This document shows positions 11,655-22,307 of a stretch of 64,000 nt of DNA, piece after piece; within the stretch, counting starts at the first letter, position 1, and the number at the start of each line of letters is the position of its first letter. Source of the DNA: Atherix ibis (taxonomy: Eukaryota > Arthropoda > Insecta > Diptera > Athericidae); assembly GCA_958298945.1 (NCBI GenBank), contig OY282609.1, positions 13,436,326 to 13,500,325 of the forward strand. The letters are read 5' to 3'. Both the position numbers and the translations under genes were made by a program. The notes below the pieces were generated by a model, which worked only from the letters and a program-made list of their open reading frames with translations, was not told the DNA's origin and ran no database searches.

Positions 11655-11852
11655 ACAATACTTTCATTTGAAAAATTTTGGTCTAACCAATATTAAAGCC
11701 GAGCTAAACCCTTATCTGAGGGATAAAAAAATTTAGTGGCAGAGTTTAAACGAGGTCCAAGACGAACATCGCAGTGGTCGCGCAAATAAGGTGGCCATGC
11801 CAGAAATAGTGAAGAAAATCCACAAAATTGTATTGAATGACCGTCGACTCCT
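11655..11852 (+). pseudogene. Mariner transposase amino-terminal relic
   Basis: In two frames the plus strand reads GLTNIKAELNPYLRD, then VQDEHRSGRANKV and PEIVKKIHKIVLNDRRL. This is the helix-turn-helix region before KVREL in DD34D mariners such as MarF at 41106, whose EHRSGRPVEVSTPEIIDK and ILNDRR match it. The reading stops in a T run. It is not part of MarC, which starts 80 bases on. Probably a scrap of a third transposon within the Tc1-like element. Confidence 0.6.
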
Positions 11853-11931
11853 TTTTTTTTTTAAAATATTTTAGGAGAAAATAAAATATTTGAACGGTAA
11901 TATATTCTAATATACATTATAATATATTATA

Positions 11932-12729
11932 CGAGGTCTGTTCAATAATTATCGCGAAATTTGAATTTTCTAGGGTTACGTATATTAGATTTTCGATTTT
12001 TTGTGACGTTATGTTGGTACTCATGTCCCGAAAAGTTCGGCCATTTTGAATGTTCAGTTAATTTATGACAGCTGCTTTGCTTGCACGTGTTTTGGCTCAT
12101 CTTCGATTTTTGCTCATTTTCGACCAAAAACAGCATCGCATTAACATTGCTAAGGAGCTGTTGGACTCTGTCTGCGACGATCCAAATTTGCTCCAGGGGG
12201 TCATAACTGGTGAAGAATCATGTGATTATGTGAAAACCAAAGCTGAATCATCCCAAAGGAAGCTGCCGCATGAGCCAAGACCGAAAAAAGCGCCAAGTTC
12301 GGTCGAATGTGAAGGTTTTATTTATAGTTCTCTTCGATTGCAGGGGCGTGGTGCATCGTGAGTTCTTACCACAGGGTAGAACGGGTAATAAGGAATATTA
12401 CCTGCAAGTTATGCGCAAGTTGCGAGAAGCAATCCGACAAAAACGCCCGGGTATGTGGAATTTGTCCCCCTGTAACCTTTTCTTGTTCACGAAACTGAAG
12501 ATCCCCATGAAAGGACGACGCTACACTACGATTGAGGAGATAAAGACGGCATCAAAGGAGAAACTGAACAAGATCACAAAAAAATTATTTTTCGAAGTGC
12601 TTCGAGGATTGGAAAAAACTTTGGCACAAGTGTATAATATCTGGTGGGGATTACAAAATAGATATTCATGAATAAATAGATAATTTTTGAAAAAACACAA
12701 AATTCGCGATACTTTTTGAACAGACCTCG
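11932..12729 (+). mobile_element. MarC copy 2, deleted mariner with normal right end
   Basis: CGAGGTCTGTTCAATAATTA at the left and the inverse ending TTTTTGAACAGACCTCG at the right, with TA on both sides; 798 bp. The right TIR is about 28 bp, as usual for mariner, and is preceded by the true transposase carboxyl end. This copy therefore shows the ancestral right side lost from copies 1 and 3. It is nested inside the Tc1-like element 11274-12817. Confidence 0.9.
12068..12671 (+). pseudogene. MarC transposase, copy 2 (broken)
   Basis: Same amino-terminal deletion as copy 1 (TAALLARVLAHLRF next to the DQKQHRINIAKELL block) and the same two-base frameshift before QVRSNVK. The first catalytic motif is altered (ITGEESCDYV, where D becomes E). 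A second deletion joins KRPGMWN to LSPCNLFLF, removing the second catalytic D; the third D is N. The carboxyl end (KGRRYTTIEEIKTASKEKLN, then ITKKLFFEVLRGLEKTLAQV) is present, unlike in copy 1. Inactive. Confidence 0.85.
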
Positions 12730-12817
12730 TACATCGGAAGAGATATTAAGATTTGAACTTAAGATTTCTAAAGAATATGTTTTCATCAAGGCGTTCGCAA
12801 ATTTTTGGCCTCCAGTG

Positions 12818-13863
12818 TATGCATGGTAGACACGTTTGTCAGATACAATATAAATAATTTCTCACCTGTTTCTCTTTTCGCTAATTAGGAAACACCGGTA
12901 AACTTTTTCTCAATAACATTTTTAAACCTCGACTAAACGGAACATAAATTTTAATTACTAACCACTTTTATTTTCAATAAAATAAAAATTCTTCATAAAT
13001 AATTTTCTAATCAATAAATTATCTTCTAATCGATTGTTTGATTTTCATATTGAATAATTAATACCAATAATTGAATCAATTGAACACGTAAATCAAATTA
13101 ACAACCAAATAATTCTTGTCTCTTATTAGTTTTAAAATTTTTAATTGCATGTTTTTCATTCTCAAATTGATTTTTACCATTTCTAAATATTTATATTCAA
13201 ACATCCCCTAATACAGATACAATTACACGTGTTGAAGAAAAAATACTAATAATAAATTCAAATACGAATTGTTATCGTTCTGAATTCATCCCCTTTTTTG
13301 ACTACTTTACAAAATTGATGACGAGTAAAAAATAATATCTCATTTTAATTGCTATTTTCGGCCTTGTTATGTTTTCTTTAAATTAATTGATTAATTAGTA
13401 GTGGGTGTGTATGGGATGGAATGGAGATATTACTATTATCTGAAATATATACAGAGATTTGGAATATTGCGAAATATCTCACGATTATGTTATTAATTAC
13501 CGAAATTTCCGATCTTAATACAAATTCAAAATCACCTTAATTAAAAAATAATTTAGATTATTTCAAGTCATCGTTTATAAATAATTTATTAATCAACAAA
13601 ACGAGAAGGATATCAGTGATTATTGTTCTTCTGTTGATAGAGTGGATTTTACAATTATTCCTAATTACTTATCATGATTTTTGATGCCATTTTGTGATAA
13701 TAGAATTTATTGTCATTTGGATTCCTCAAAGACATAAGAATTTATTTATTAACCTATGGTATGTTTGGAGAGTCATGCCTAAAAAATTTTTTTTTGTATA
13801 AAAATTTACAAAACTGAGGCAGAAAACTTATTTTTATACATCAATGTTATCTTCTTTAAAGTA
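12818..13863. other. AT-rich DNA with no recognised feature
   Basis: No coding frame or repeat ends recognised. Composition and short A/T runs resemble other unoccupied stretches. Confidence 0.5.
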
Positions 13864-15018
13864 TAGGGTTTTCCAATAAGACTGATATGATTTCTAAGTG
13901 ACGTTTCGGCCATTTGTAATTAGTCATGATCTGTCATTTTTTTCCATTGTATTTAGTAATGTCTACAATTTTATCATGGAGAGATATACGCAAGAACAAC
14001 GTTTACAAATTATTCAATATTATTATCAAAACAATCGTTCTCCAATTGCAACTTTTCGTGCACTTTTGCCATTTTATGGTCGTAATAATCGTCCAACTGT
14101 GCTCGCTATTCGTCGAATTGGTAAAAATTTCGAGCGTACATTTTCTTTACATACAGAAAGAATTGGGACTGTCTCAAACCACAACCTGGCGGATTTTGAG
14201 AAAGGACTTGGGCTTGCATCCGTATAAAATTGTTATCACTCAAGAACTGAAGCCATTGGACCACGGTAAACGTCGTCAATTTACTGATTTTGTCTTGGAA
14301 CAACTTGAAAACGATAACGATTTTTTTAAGAAAATCATCTTCTCCGATGAGGCTTACTTTCATCTGAGTGGTGCGGTAAATAAACAAAACTATCGATTCT
14401 GGTGAGAATGAAATCCACAAATTATTCATGAACACCCATTACATTCACCTAAATTGACAGTTTGGTGTGGTTTTTGGTCTGGTGGAATCACCTAAATTGA
14501 CAGTTTGGTGTGGTTTTCGTTGCACGTGCTGATGGAGAGTGGTATAGATCGATTATAACCAACTTTTAATGGCCGAAATTGGAAGAAGTCGATCTTGACA
14601 AGATCTGGTTCCAACAAGACGGGGCTACGTGCCACACAGCACGTGCAACAACTGAATTATTACGAGAAAAGTTGGGAGATTCGATTATTTCAAGAAATTG
14701 TGACCTTGAATGGCCTCCAAGAAGTTGTGATTTAACACCATTAGACTATTTCTTGTGGGGTTATTTGAAGTCATTGGTCTTTTGCCATAAATCAGACTTT
14801 CTTCAAGCTTTAGAAGTCAATCATGACATACGATTTGATTTAGTGGAAAAAGTGCCTGCAAAAGAAGTCGTGGAGGCCATTTGAATGACGTTTTATTCAG
14901 AATTTGAATTGTATCGATTGTACTTCACATTAAATAAAAAACATTTGAATTTCCTTAACAATTAATGTGTTTTTTTTTTGTTGAAAAGAAATCATGTCAC
15001 TCTTTTTGGAAAACCCTA
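13864..15018 (+). mobile_element. MarA copy 2, DD41D element
   Basis: TAGGGTTTTCCAATAAGACT at the left and the inverse of the TAGGGTTTTCC end at the right, both beside TA; 1155 bp. Two internal changes shorten or scramble it (see the transposase entry). It abuts the unrelated mariner relic at 15020. Confidence 0.92.
13976..14907 (+). pseudogene. MarA transposase, copy 2 (broken)
   Basis: Starts MERYTQEQRLQIIQYYY. About 130 bases after ERTFSLH are missing, joining it to ELGLSQTTTW out of frame. FSDEAYFHLSG (first D), WFQQDGATCHTA (second D) and SCDLTPLDYFLWG (third D) are all intact, so the catalytic triad survives. A stop follows NYRFW at 14403, and about 45 bases around LTVWCGF are partly repeated near 14446-14515 in place of the GGIIGPYF segment. 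The carboxyl end lacks part of the VNIERSIHD region. Confidence 0.87.
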
Positions 15019-15019
15019 T

Positions 15020-15350
15020 AGTTCCCTTATGCACCTTTACATAGTGGCAGACGTTGTTTCCACTCTTCGTAGTAATGCTGGAAGGCTTCAACTGGAATCA
15101 CCTTCATCTCCTGATCTGACGTGAACAACATTTCTTTTAAGTCTTTCAACGACTTTTCATCAGATTTAATGTTAATCGACGTTCTGATTTCACAAAGCTT
15201 TCACTTATTCCATATTTTCATCAGTTTTAGATATTGAAGGCCTCCCTGAGCAAGCTTTATGCCACCGAAAAACTTGCCCTCCTAATAAGAAATGTTCCCC
15301 ATAGTCTCGTTGCAACTTTTGGCATATTCGCAAAGCTTAACACAAAATAT
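15020..15350 (-). pseudogene. Decayed mariner transposase with large internal deletion
   Basis: Read on the minus strand from about 15340: KLQRDYGEHFLLGGQVFRWH, then SGRPSISKTDENME and VKAL. This is the amino-terminal DNA-binding region of a DD34D mariner (compare SRSQVFRWHKAF..GRPSTSKTDENVEKV in the family). After stops it jumps to IPVEAFQHYYEEWKQRL, a carboxyl-terminal segment. The catalytic core is gone. No TIRs found. It is a different family from the neighbouring MarA. Confidence 0.6.
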
Positions 15351-16645
15351 GATAGCACATTGGTACGTTTTGTGCAAGGTAGTAAAAAGGCAACTTCACT
15401 TATCACGCTTTAAAGGGTCAGTTTGTTGGGGTTTAACCTGTACTGCACGTCTACGAGGTAGTAACACACAGTCCCATTACTTTTATGCCATACGTTAAGG
15501 TATTAAATAATTTTTGCACATAAATTAGAGAAAGTTTTTTCTCAAAATATATCTAAGAGAAAAAAATTCTATTTTTATGTACTGTAAATATAATTCTAGC
15601 GTACAGAAATAAAATATCTTTTAAAAATAAATCTTAATCAATTAGAATCAAATATGATGATACTGTGCACGAAGGCAAATCAACAGATAACCTTGAATGG
15701 CAGGCAGATTTCAGGAGAATATTTTGTATAAATGAAAGTGCTCCCTGCTCGTTCTATTGTAAACGCACGAATGCTCTAATTTCATTTCTGCATGATATGT
15801 TCTAGAAATTCCAAGAGACGGCCAACATTTGCTTATGTGAATACTATATACTACAAACGGCAATAAGAAAATGAAGAAAAAAAATATATTTAAAAAAAAA
15901 CTGCAAACAAATCACAACTTAAAGCTGATGGTAAGATCCTAAAAAAGCATATAACACGCACTGTTATATCGGATTTCGTGAAATTGTTTTAGATTTATGC
16001 GCGTTAAGCCAGCAGGATAACTTAGGAATTCACTTAGGCAAATGCTTATAATTCAATTTTTTCATAATATTTTCTTGACATTTTTCTGGTATCGCTTCGA
16101 AATATTTTCATAATTGCTTCTTTCCTTGTTGCTTTAGATACATAATCGTATCAGACCTTGAATATGAAGAAAAATATGATATCCAAAATGTGAATCTTTT
16201 ATTATAATATCCAATATGAGAAGTGTTTTTATCTGTAAACGTACATATCCGACAGTGAATACTTTTGTTTTCTATTTATCTGCAGAGTAGTCAGTCACGA
16301 GATAAAATAAATGTCATTCTAAATAAATTATAGATAAAAAATATGGATTTTATTATTTACGAATATTTTTCCATTAATTTGATTATTTGGAAAAATCAAT
16401 TTAATAAAAAAAAATATACTAATAAGAAAAATCACACTAATTATTCTTAATGTAAAAATAAAATTAATATAAATCGAAAAGATAATGGATAAATCCAAAA
16501 TGCTATAAATAAAGAGTAACCCAATTTGTGTTTCGGAGAGTAAATATAATTATTCGTTGGATATTGCTATTCAAATGGCAACCATGAGACTTTTTACAGG
16601 ACTCGATCTTTTCGAAGTAATTATTGATCACTTTTTTGCTGCGTA
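15351..16645. other. Non-coding DNA
   Basis: No gene, RNA or repeat end recognised. A short somewhat GC-richer patch at about 15410-15490 contains a 68-codon frame with no recognisable motif. The rest is A/T-rich. Confidence 0.45.
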
Positions 16646-17761
16646 AAATGATGTAAAAGCTTAAATCCGCTGTTTGGTTATAGATGGCGTGAGGGTACGC
16701 CATACTTTTTTGTTTATGAGTTTGACATCTGCCAATATTAATCAGTGCTCATTGTCAGCAAATTTCGTACAACAACATACATTTTTCCTTTGATAATCAT
16801 GTCTAGTTTTGTGCCAGAAAAAGAGCATATGCGGGAAGCTCTGCTTTTCAGCTTCAATTTGAAGAAATCGGCTGACGAATCGTTTCGAATGCTTATGGAG
16901 GCCTATGGTGACTGCTTTATCGGAAACAACGTGCCGAGATTGGTTTCGTCGGTTCAAAGACGGCAATTTTGACTTGTAGGACAAGAAGCGTGAAAATCGG
17001 TTTAGGAAGGTTGAGGACCATCAATTGCAGGCTCTGTTGGACGAAGACGTACCCAATCGCAAAAAATGCTCGCGGAGCAATTGGGTGTTACTCAACCAGC
17101 CATTTCCATGCGTCTGAGTGCCATGGGAAAATTGAAAAGATTGGAAAATTGGTGCCGCATGAATTGAACGATAGGCAGATGGAGCGACGCCAAAAGACAT
17201 GCGAAATCTAACTCTCCAGACAAAAAAAAAAGTCGTTCCTGCATCGGATTGTGACAGGCGATGAAAAGTGGATATATTTCGAGAATCCTAAACGCAAGAA
17301 ATCGTGGGTTGATCCCCTCCAACCATCAACATCTTCCCCAAGACCAAATTGCTTCGGACGGAAGACGATGCTGTGCGTTTGGTGGGATCAGCAGGGTATC
17401 GTCTACTTTAAAATGTTGAAACCTGGTGAAACTGTCAATATCCACCGCTACCACCAACAACTGATCAAATTGCACCGTGCTCTGCGTGAAAAAAGGACGG
17501 TTTATCAACCAAGCCATGACAAGTTGATTTTCCTCCACGACAACGGACCATCGCACACGTCAAAAATGGTCCGAAACCACTAGGAGACACTCAACTGGGT
17601 CGTGCTACCCCACCTCGGAATTTTTTGGCAAATTGCCCGAGAGATGGGATAAATGTGTAGCTAGCGAGAGCAAATACTTTAAATAAATTTGTTTTTGCTT
17701 TCTTTAAAAAGACATGTGTTTTTATGACCTAAAAACAGCGGATTTAAACTTATACACCTGG
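16646..17761 (+). mobile_element. MarB copy 2, mauritiana-type mariner
   Basis: The right end is clear (ending TTATACACCTGG beside TA). The left tip is degraded (AAATGATGTAAAAGC against CCAGGTGTATAAGC) but the following TTAAATCCGCTGTTTGG is intact. About 1116 bp; shortened by loss of the third-D segment. Confidence 0.88.
16799..17686 (+). pseudogene. MarB transposase, copy 2 (broken)
   Basis: Begins MSSFVPEKEHMREALLFS. TGDEKWIYF (first catalytic D) and FLHDNGPSHTS (second D) are intact in the open frame 17251-17583. A stop follows MVRNH. The segment from PAYSPD through the third D to about KEKEF is deleted between CTACCCCACCTC and GGAATTTTTTGGC, so the triad is incomplete. Frameshifts also lie near 16920 and 17060. 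Confidence 0.88.
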
Positions 17762-18923
17762 TATGGTCTAAATTAAAAGCTGCAAGTTCAGGTCTAAAAA
17801 GGTGATTATCATAGCGCTTATATTTGATGAAAATGCTGTCTCCATCTCCATTTACAAAGATATACGAGCCCATGAAACATTCATGTGAACACCAAGCAAT
17901 TACTTTTTGCGGATACATTAGTCTAATGTTCTTTAACGTGGCATACCTATCGTTTGACATAATACCACGGGATAAATCTCACGAGATTTGAGATACGATA
18001 CGACTAGATCCAGGCAGTTGCACACATCTGAATCGATACCCCAGCTCGCTACAAACCAACGCTTTATCAACCCAGCTCGCTTCAATCCAATGCATTACTC
18101 TATGACTTCTTTCTTGAGAACATTCTCTCAGGTTCTCTATTTTTCTTCTTTTCTTCTTCTTCATATTCTTAATCTTCTTCTTCATCTTCTTTATCTTTTT
18201 CTACTTCTTAATTATCTTTCGTATCCCATGCATAAAGCACACAAATATTCAATCTTCCGTCAATTCCTGCGGTGAGCGGTCTGAATCAGCACACCACTTC
18301 CTCATTAATACACACACATTAGTGCAACTACCTGGTCCCGCGTCTAACCAGCTCCATCCATCACAGAGGGGCTCATTTGCTAATAGTCAGTAACCAGTTA
18401 CAAGCTAGTTACCCTAACTGTTGGGAAGCAAGACCTACTTAAACCTGTCCAGTCTTAAGAATGTATTTTTGATGTAGGTGACAACCGCAGACACCCACGT
18501 TTCATCCAAAGGCTCCTCACCATAGCCGGACACGGTGGACGAACCACTGTGGGAATCCCTACCCCCGTGGTACAGTGAGTTCTGGTTTAAAGAGTACTTG
18601 GTGTGTACATTTCACTCAAAGAGCTACCTTAAAGAGCTACAGTAAGGAAACTTGTATTTTAATGGCACTGGTAGACCAACTCAGGACCGCAGATATAAAT
18701 CTACACCCAAAAGTGTCCCTCTAGCGGGATTTTGCGCATACAATATTCCGTAAATTTGCTTAAGAGAATTTCAATGTGTTTTTAAAAAATTTAACGTTTT
18801 TTTCTGGTAGGTGAACAATTCGTAAAGAAAGTGGGAAAACCTAGACCAAACAAATGTCAGGACTATACTTTCCGAACCGCGAATTTGGATAATTCACTAT
18901 TAAACAAAAATTTTCAATAACTA
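17762..18923. other. GC-richer unassigned block with CTT-rich tract
   Basis: From about 17960 to 18740 the sequence is clearly richer in G and C than its surroundings and contains a degenerate CTT/TTC tract (about 18136-18210). Its central part (18480-18600) has patches such as CACTGTGGGAATCCC. No long open frame or transposase/RT motif is readable. It could be the untranslated part of a retrotransposon or another diverged insertion; I cannot assign it. Confidence 0.4.
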
Positions 18924-19771
18924 AAGGATTTTCGAAAAAGAGTGATATGATTTCTTTAAAAAAAAACACACACTAATTGTTAAGGAAATTCAAATGTTTT
19001 TTATTTAATGTGAAGTAGAATTTAGTTCTGAATAAAACGTCATTCAAATGGCCTCCACGACTTCTTTTGCAGGAACGAATTCGATGAACCCAATTTTCGA
19101 GCACTTTTTCCAGTAAATCAAGTCGTATGTCATGAATAGAACGTTCAATATTGACTTCTAAAGCTTGAAGAGAGTCTGGTTTATTGCTAAAGGCTAATGA
19201 TTTCAAATAACCCCACAAGAAATAGTCTAAGGGTATTAAATCACAACTTCTTGGAGGCCATTCAATGTCACAATTTCTGGGAATAATCGAATCTCCAAAC
19301 TTTTCTCGCAATAATTCGGTTGTTGCACGTGCTGTGTGGCACGTAGCCCCGTCTTGTTGGTTGTTAAGATCAACTTCTTCCAATTTCGGGCATAAAAAGT
19401 TGGTAATCATAGATTTATACCGCTCTCCATTGACAGTAACGGTGCTACCAGCTTCATTTCGAAAGAATTACGGACCAATGATTCCACCAGACCAAAAACC
19501 ACACCAAACTGTCAATTTAGGTGAATGTAATGGGTGTTCATGAATAATTTGTAGATTTTCTTCGCACCAGAATCCACAGTTTTGTTTATTTACCGCACCA
19601 CTTAGATGAAAGTGAGCGCGCGGAAAGTTGCAATTGGAGAACGATTATTTTGATAATAAAATTGAATAATTTGTAAACGTTGTTCTTACGTATATCTCTC
19701 CATGATGAAATTGTAAACATTACTGAATACAATGAAAAACAGATCATGACATATTATAAATGGCCGAAACG
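18924..19771 (-). mobile_element. MarA copy 3, truncated DD41D element
   Basis: Left TIR AAGGATTTTCGAAAAAGAGT beside TA. The right side stops at GGCCGAAACGT without the final 45 or so bases of the TIR, so this copy is end-truncated. An internal deletion near 19618 joins the FHLSG region to the amino-terminal region. Confidence 0.87.
18973..19703 (-). pseudogene. MarA transposase, copy 3 (broken)
   Basis: The 145-codon open frame 18973-19410 keeps QQDGATCHTARATTELL (second D) and CDLIPLDYFLWG (third D, 41 residues apart). The normal stop after NDVLFRT is lost, so the frame reads on into the 3' end of the element (KFYFTLNKKHLNFLNN). The DNA-binding region and the first catalytic motif are deleted, leaving only the first codons after MERYTQ. 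The segment before QQDGAT has lost three residues. Confidence 0.87.
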
Positions 19772-21225
19772 TTTTATATTATAAAAATTTAATATCTGAT
19801 CAAAATAAGCTTGATTATTAATTATAAAAGTTCAAATAAAAAGACAAATTAGAACGAAAATTTATTCCATTTTAATTAGTACTTGTTTAAATAATATAAA
19901 TTATAAAATTCAAAGGAATAATATCATCGAGAATGGGATGTTGATATTTTTTCTTTCAACTTGCATTATAATTAAAATATTTTTAATTTATTAATTAATG
20001 TGATATTTTAAACATTTTATAGAGTAAGTTATTATATGCATAAACTCTAAAACTACTCGTGCACTATTACTAACATTAATGGGAAATTTATCTGTAAATG
20101 AGTTCATTCGATTTTTGGAACAATTTACATTTCCTACAGGATTATTTATGGATGACATAGTCATATATTAATTAATTATGTTTGAAAATTTTCATAACTC
20201 AGCAAAATTGTAAAGTTATTGAAAATCAGCTTAAATTTAAATATATAAATGTTTAAATATGTAAATTTTAAATATGAAAATCAATAATTTAAACGCATTA
20301 GTATAAAACTAATAATTCGAATATTTATTTTTAATATTTTAAGGAAATGCAACAATGGATTTTTATCTAACAATTTTTTACGTTTTATTTTTTGGAGGCT
20401 TCTGTAAAAAAGCTTGAAAGTTTTAAGGGATTTTGTACAAGAAAAAATCTGTGAAATAAGAAAGATACTTTTGGCAAGATATACTATATATTGTGGAATA
20501 TGAAAGTTAGCAATAAAAAAAAATGTAGGAAATAACAATTATCTAAATAGAAACACTTAAATATTTTCATTGTTTTTAATATTCCATTACCTAATAAGAT
20601 ATTTTTAGTAATTGCTTAATAATCTTACAATACACAATAATGTCAATGCTATTTGCTAAAATGAACAAGTCAATAAAAAAAAATACTTTTTTTTTGCTAT
20701 GACTAAGCTATGGGCTAGCAAAACAAAAGTAATAAGAAATCACAATTATAAGAAAAACATTGTAGAAAAATTACAATTACAAAAGAGAACAATAACAAAA
20801 TTGTACGCAATCAAAAGAAAAAATGTTGAAATTGCAAAATTGCAGAAAACAAAAAAAAGTTGCGATTTTCAATAAACATAAGAGCATAATAAATAAATAT
20901 TCTTCTTATATAATAAGCTTATTGGCTATTAAGCAATTAATCAGTGCTTACACCTGTCTGTAAATAAAATTTGCATAAAATACGGTAAAAAAAATTATAT
21001 AGTAATTAAGGGAAAATATTTATACTATTTGTGGAATATGGAAAAAAGAGAAATAATTTTTCTACTATTAAAATGGTATAAGTAAAAAATCCTAAAATCT
21101 TTCCAATCTTTTATGACCTCACATAAGAAATACAATATTTTTATATTCATAGCTGATAGTAAATAAATAAAATAAAATAAAATAAAATAAAGTTTGCATT
21201 TTTTTATATATTTACAAATATTTAC
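19772..21225. other. AT-rich DNA with an AAAAT microsatellite
   Basis: No gene recognised. An (AAAAT)n tract lies at about 21161-21190, just before MarG. The rest is A/T-rich without repeat ends. Confidence 0.5.
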
Positions 21226-22307
21226 TTACAAGGGCAGTCTGATAAGTCAGTGATAAATGCGAAAAATGTAGCTGATAAGTCAGTGATAAAAGCGAAAAAT
21301 GTAGGTGATAGCTAATATGGAAAAAATTAATGTTGTGTATTGATAAAAAGAAAACAATTTTGAGGATAAGAATAATATCTAAAATCAAAACCAATCTGAA
21401 TTTCGTTATAGTTGTATGAGCACAAGTGACGACAAGCGCTCAGGACGTTCACTTAAGGTCACCACAGGAGAAATGATTAATAAATTCGATGATATCGTTT
21501 TAAAAGATAGTCATGGTAAAAATTTCAAAAAAAAACTAGGTAAGATTTTGCATCAACTTTTGGGTACCAGAGATGATTGCCACGGTTGCTAATACCTACA
21601 ATGGAGTGATTGAATATTTTTAAACGTCATCCAAATGAATTTTTGGGTCAATTCATAACTATTGATGAAACATGGATTCACCATTCCACATCAGAAACCA
21701 AAATTAAGTCAAAACAATGAACTTCTATTAGTACACCAAAGAACGTAAAAACAATTTTTCGACAGAAAATGCTATGGTTACTATTTTATGGGATGCAAAT
21801 CCCAATCTTAATCTTCATCTTGAAAATAGAAAAACGATAACAGGACAGTATTAAAAAGCATTCGTAGACCACTTATAAATGAAATCCAGACGAAACGACT
21901 GCATTTGGCAAAGAAAAAATTTATGTTGCATCATGACAACGAACCTGCACATGCATCGTTAATTGCAATTACAAAATTGGTGGAATTAAGTTATGAATCA
22001 CTTTCCCATCCACTATATTTTTTAGATTTGACTCCCTGCGTCTTTTTAACCTATTCCAAAATCATAAAGAAATGGCTTGGTGGAAGGAAATTTGAATACA
22101 ATTCTGAAGTTATAGCCGATACATGAGCCCTATTTTGCATAGTTTGACAAATCATACAACACGAACGGTATACTCGTAACGAAGTTGGAATATCTTTGGA
22201 CCAAATATAACGAGCTAAATGGAGGCTATGCTGAAGAATAAAACAATTTTTTTTTGAATAAATTAATTCTTTGTTTTATTTATCACTGACTTATCAGACT
22301 GTCCACA
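21226..22307 (+). mobile_element. MarG, decayed DD34D mariner
   Basis: The left end includes GCAGTCTGATAAGTCAGTGA and the right end its inverse, over about 28 bases, with TA on both sides; 1082 bp. Directly inside the left TIR a 33-base unit is duplicated in tandem (21236-21268 and 21269-21301, one difference), so the TIR motif TGATAAGTCAGTGATAAA is present twice on the left. Confidence 0.88.
21425..22140 (+). pseudogene. MarG transposase (broken)
   Basis: Pieces in order: DDKRSGRSLKVTTGEMINK, then FDDIVLKDS (HTH linker of mariner), HPNEFLGQFITIDETWIHH (first D), HHDNEPAHASLI (second D) and FLDLTPCVFL, where the third catalytic aspartate is valine, followed by KKWLGGRKFEYNSEVIAD. The second and third sites are 34 residues apart. 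Several stops and frameshifts lie between 21540 and 21900, and the region between the two DNA-binding helices is partly missing. Confidence 0.82.

Larger units (their letters stand above)
11274..12817 (-). mobile_element. Tc1-like element remnant hosting other insertions
   Basis: The left end CACTAAAGGCCAAAAGTCTG and right end (inverse of CACTGGAGGCCAAAAATTTG) match well and are flanked by TA, giving 1544 bp. GGCCAAAA near the tip is typical of Tc1-like TIRs. About 800 bp is the nested MarC copy 2. At 11445-11600 the minus strand reads pieces resembling a Tc1 transposase carboxyl end (QIYRRVRKH, then IIQTVINRKGGF) in two frames. That coding call is weak; the TIR pair is the main support. Confidence 0.55.
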
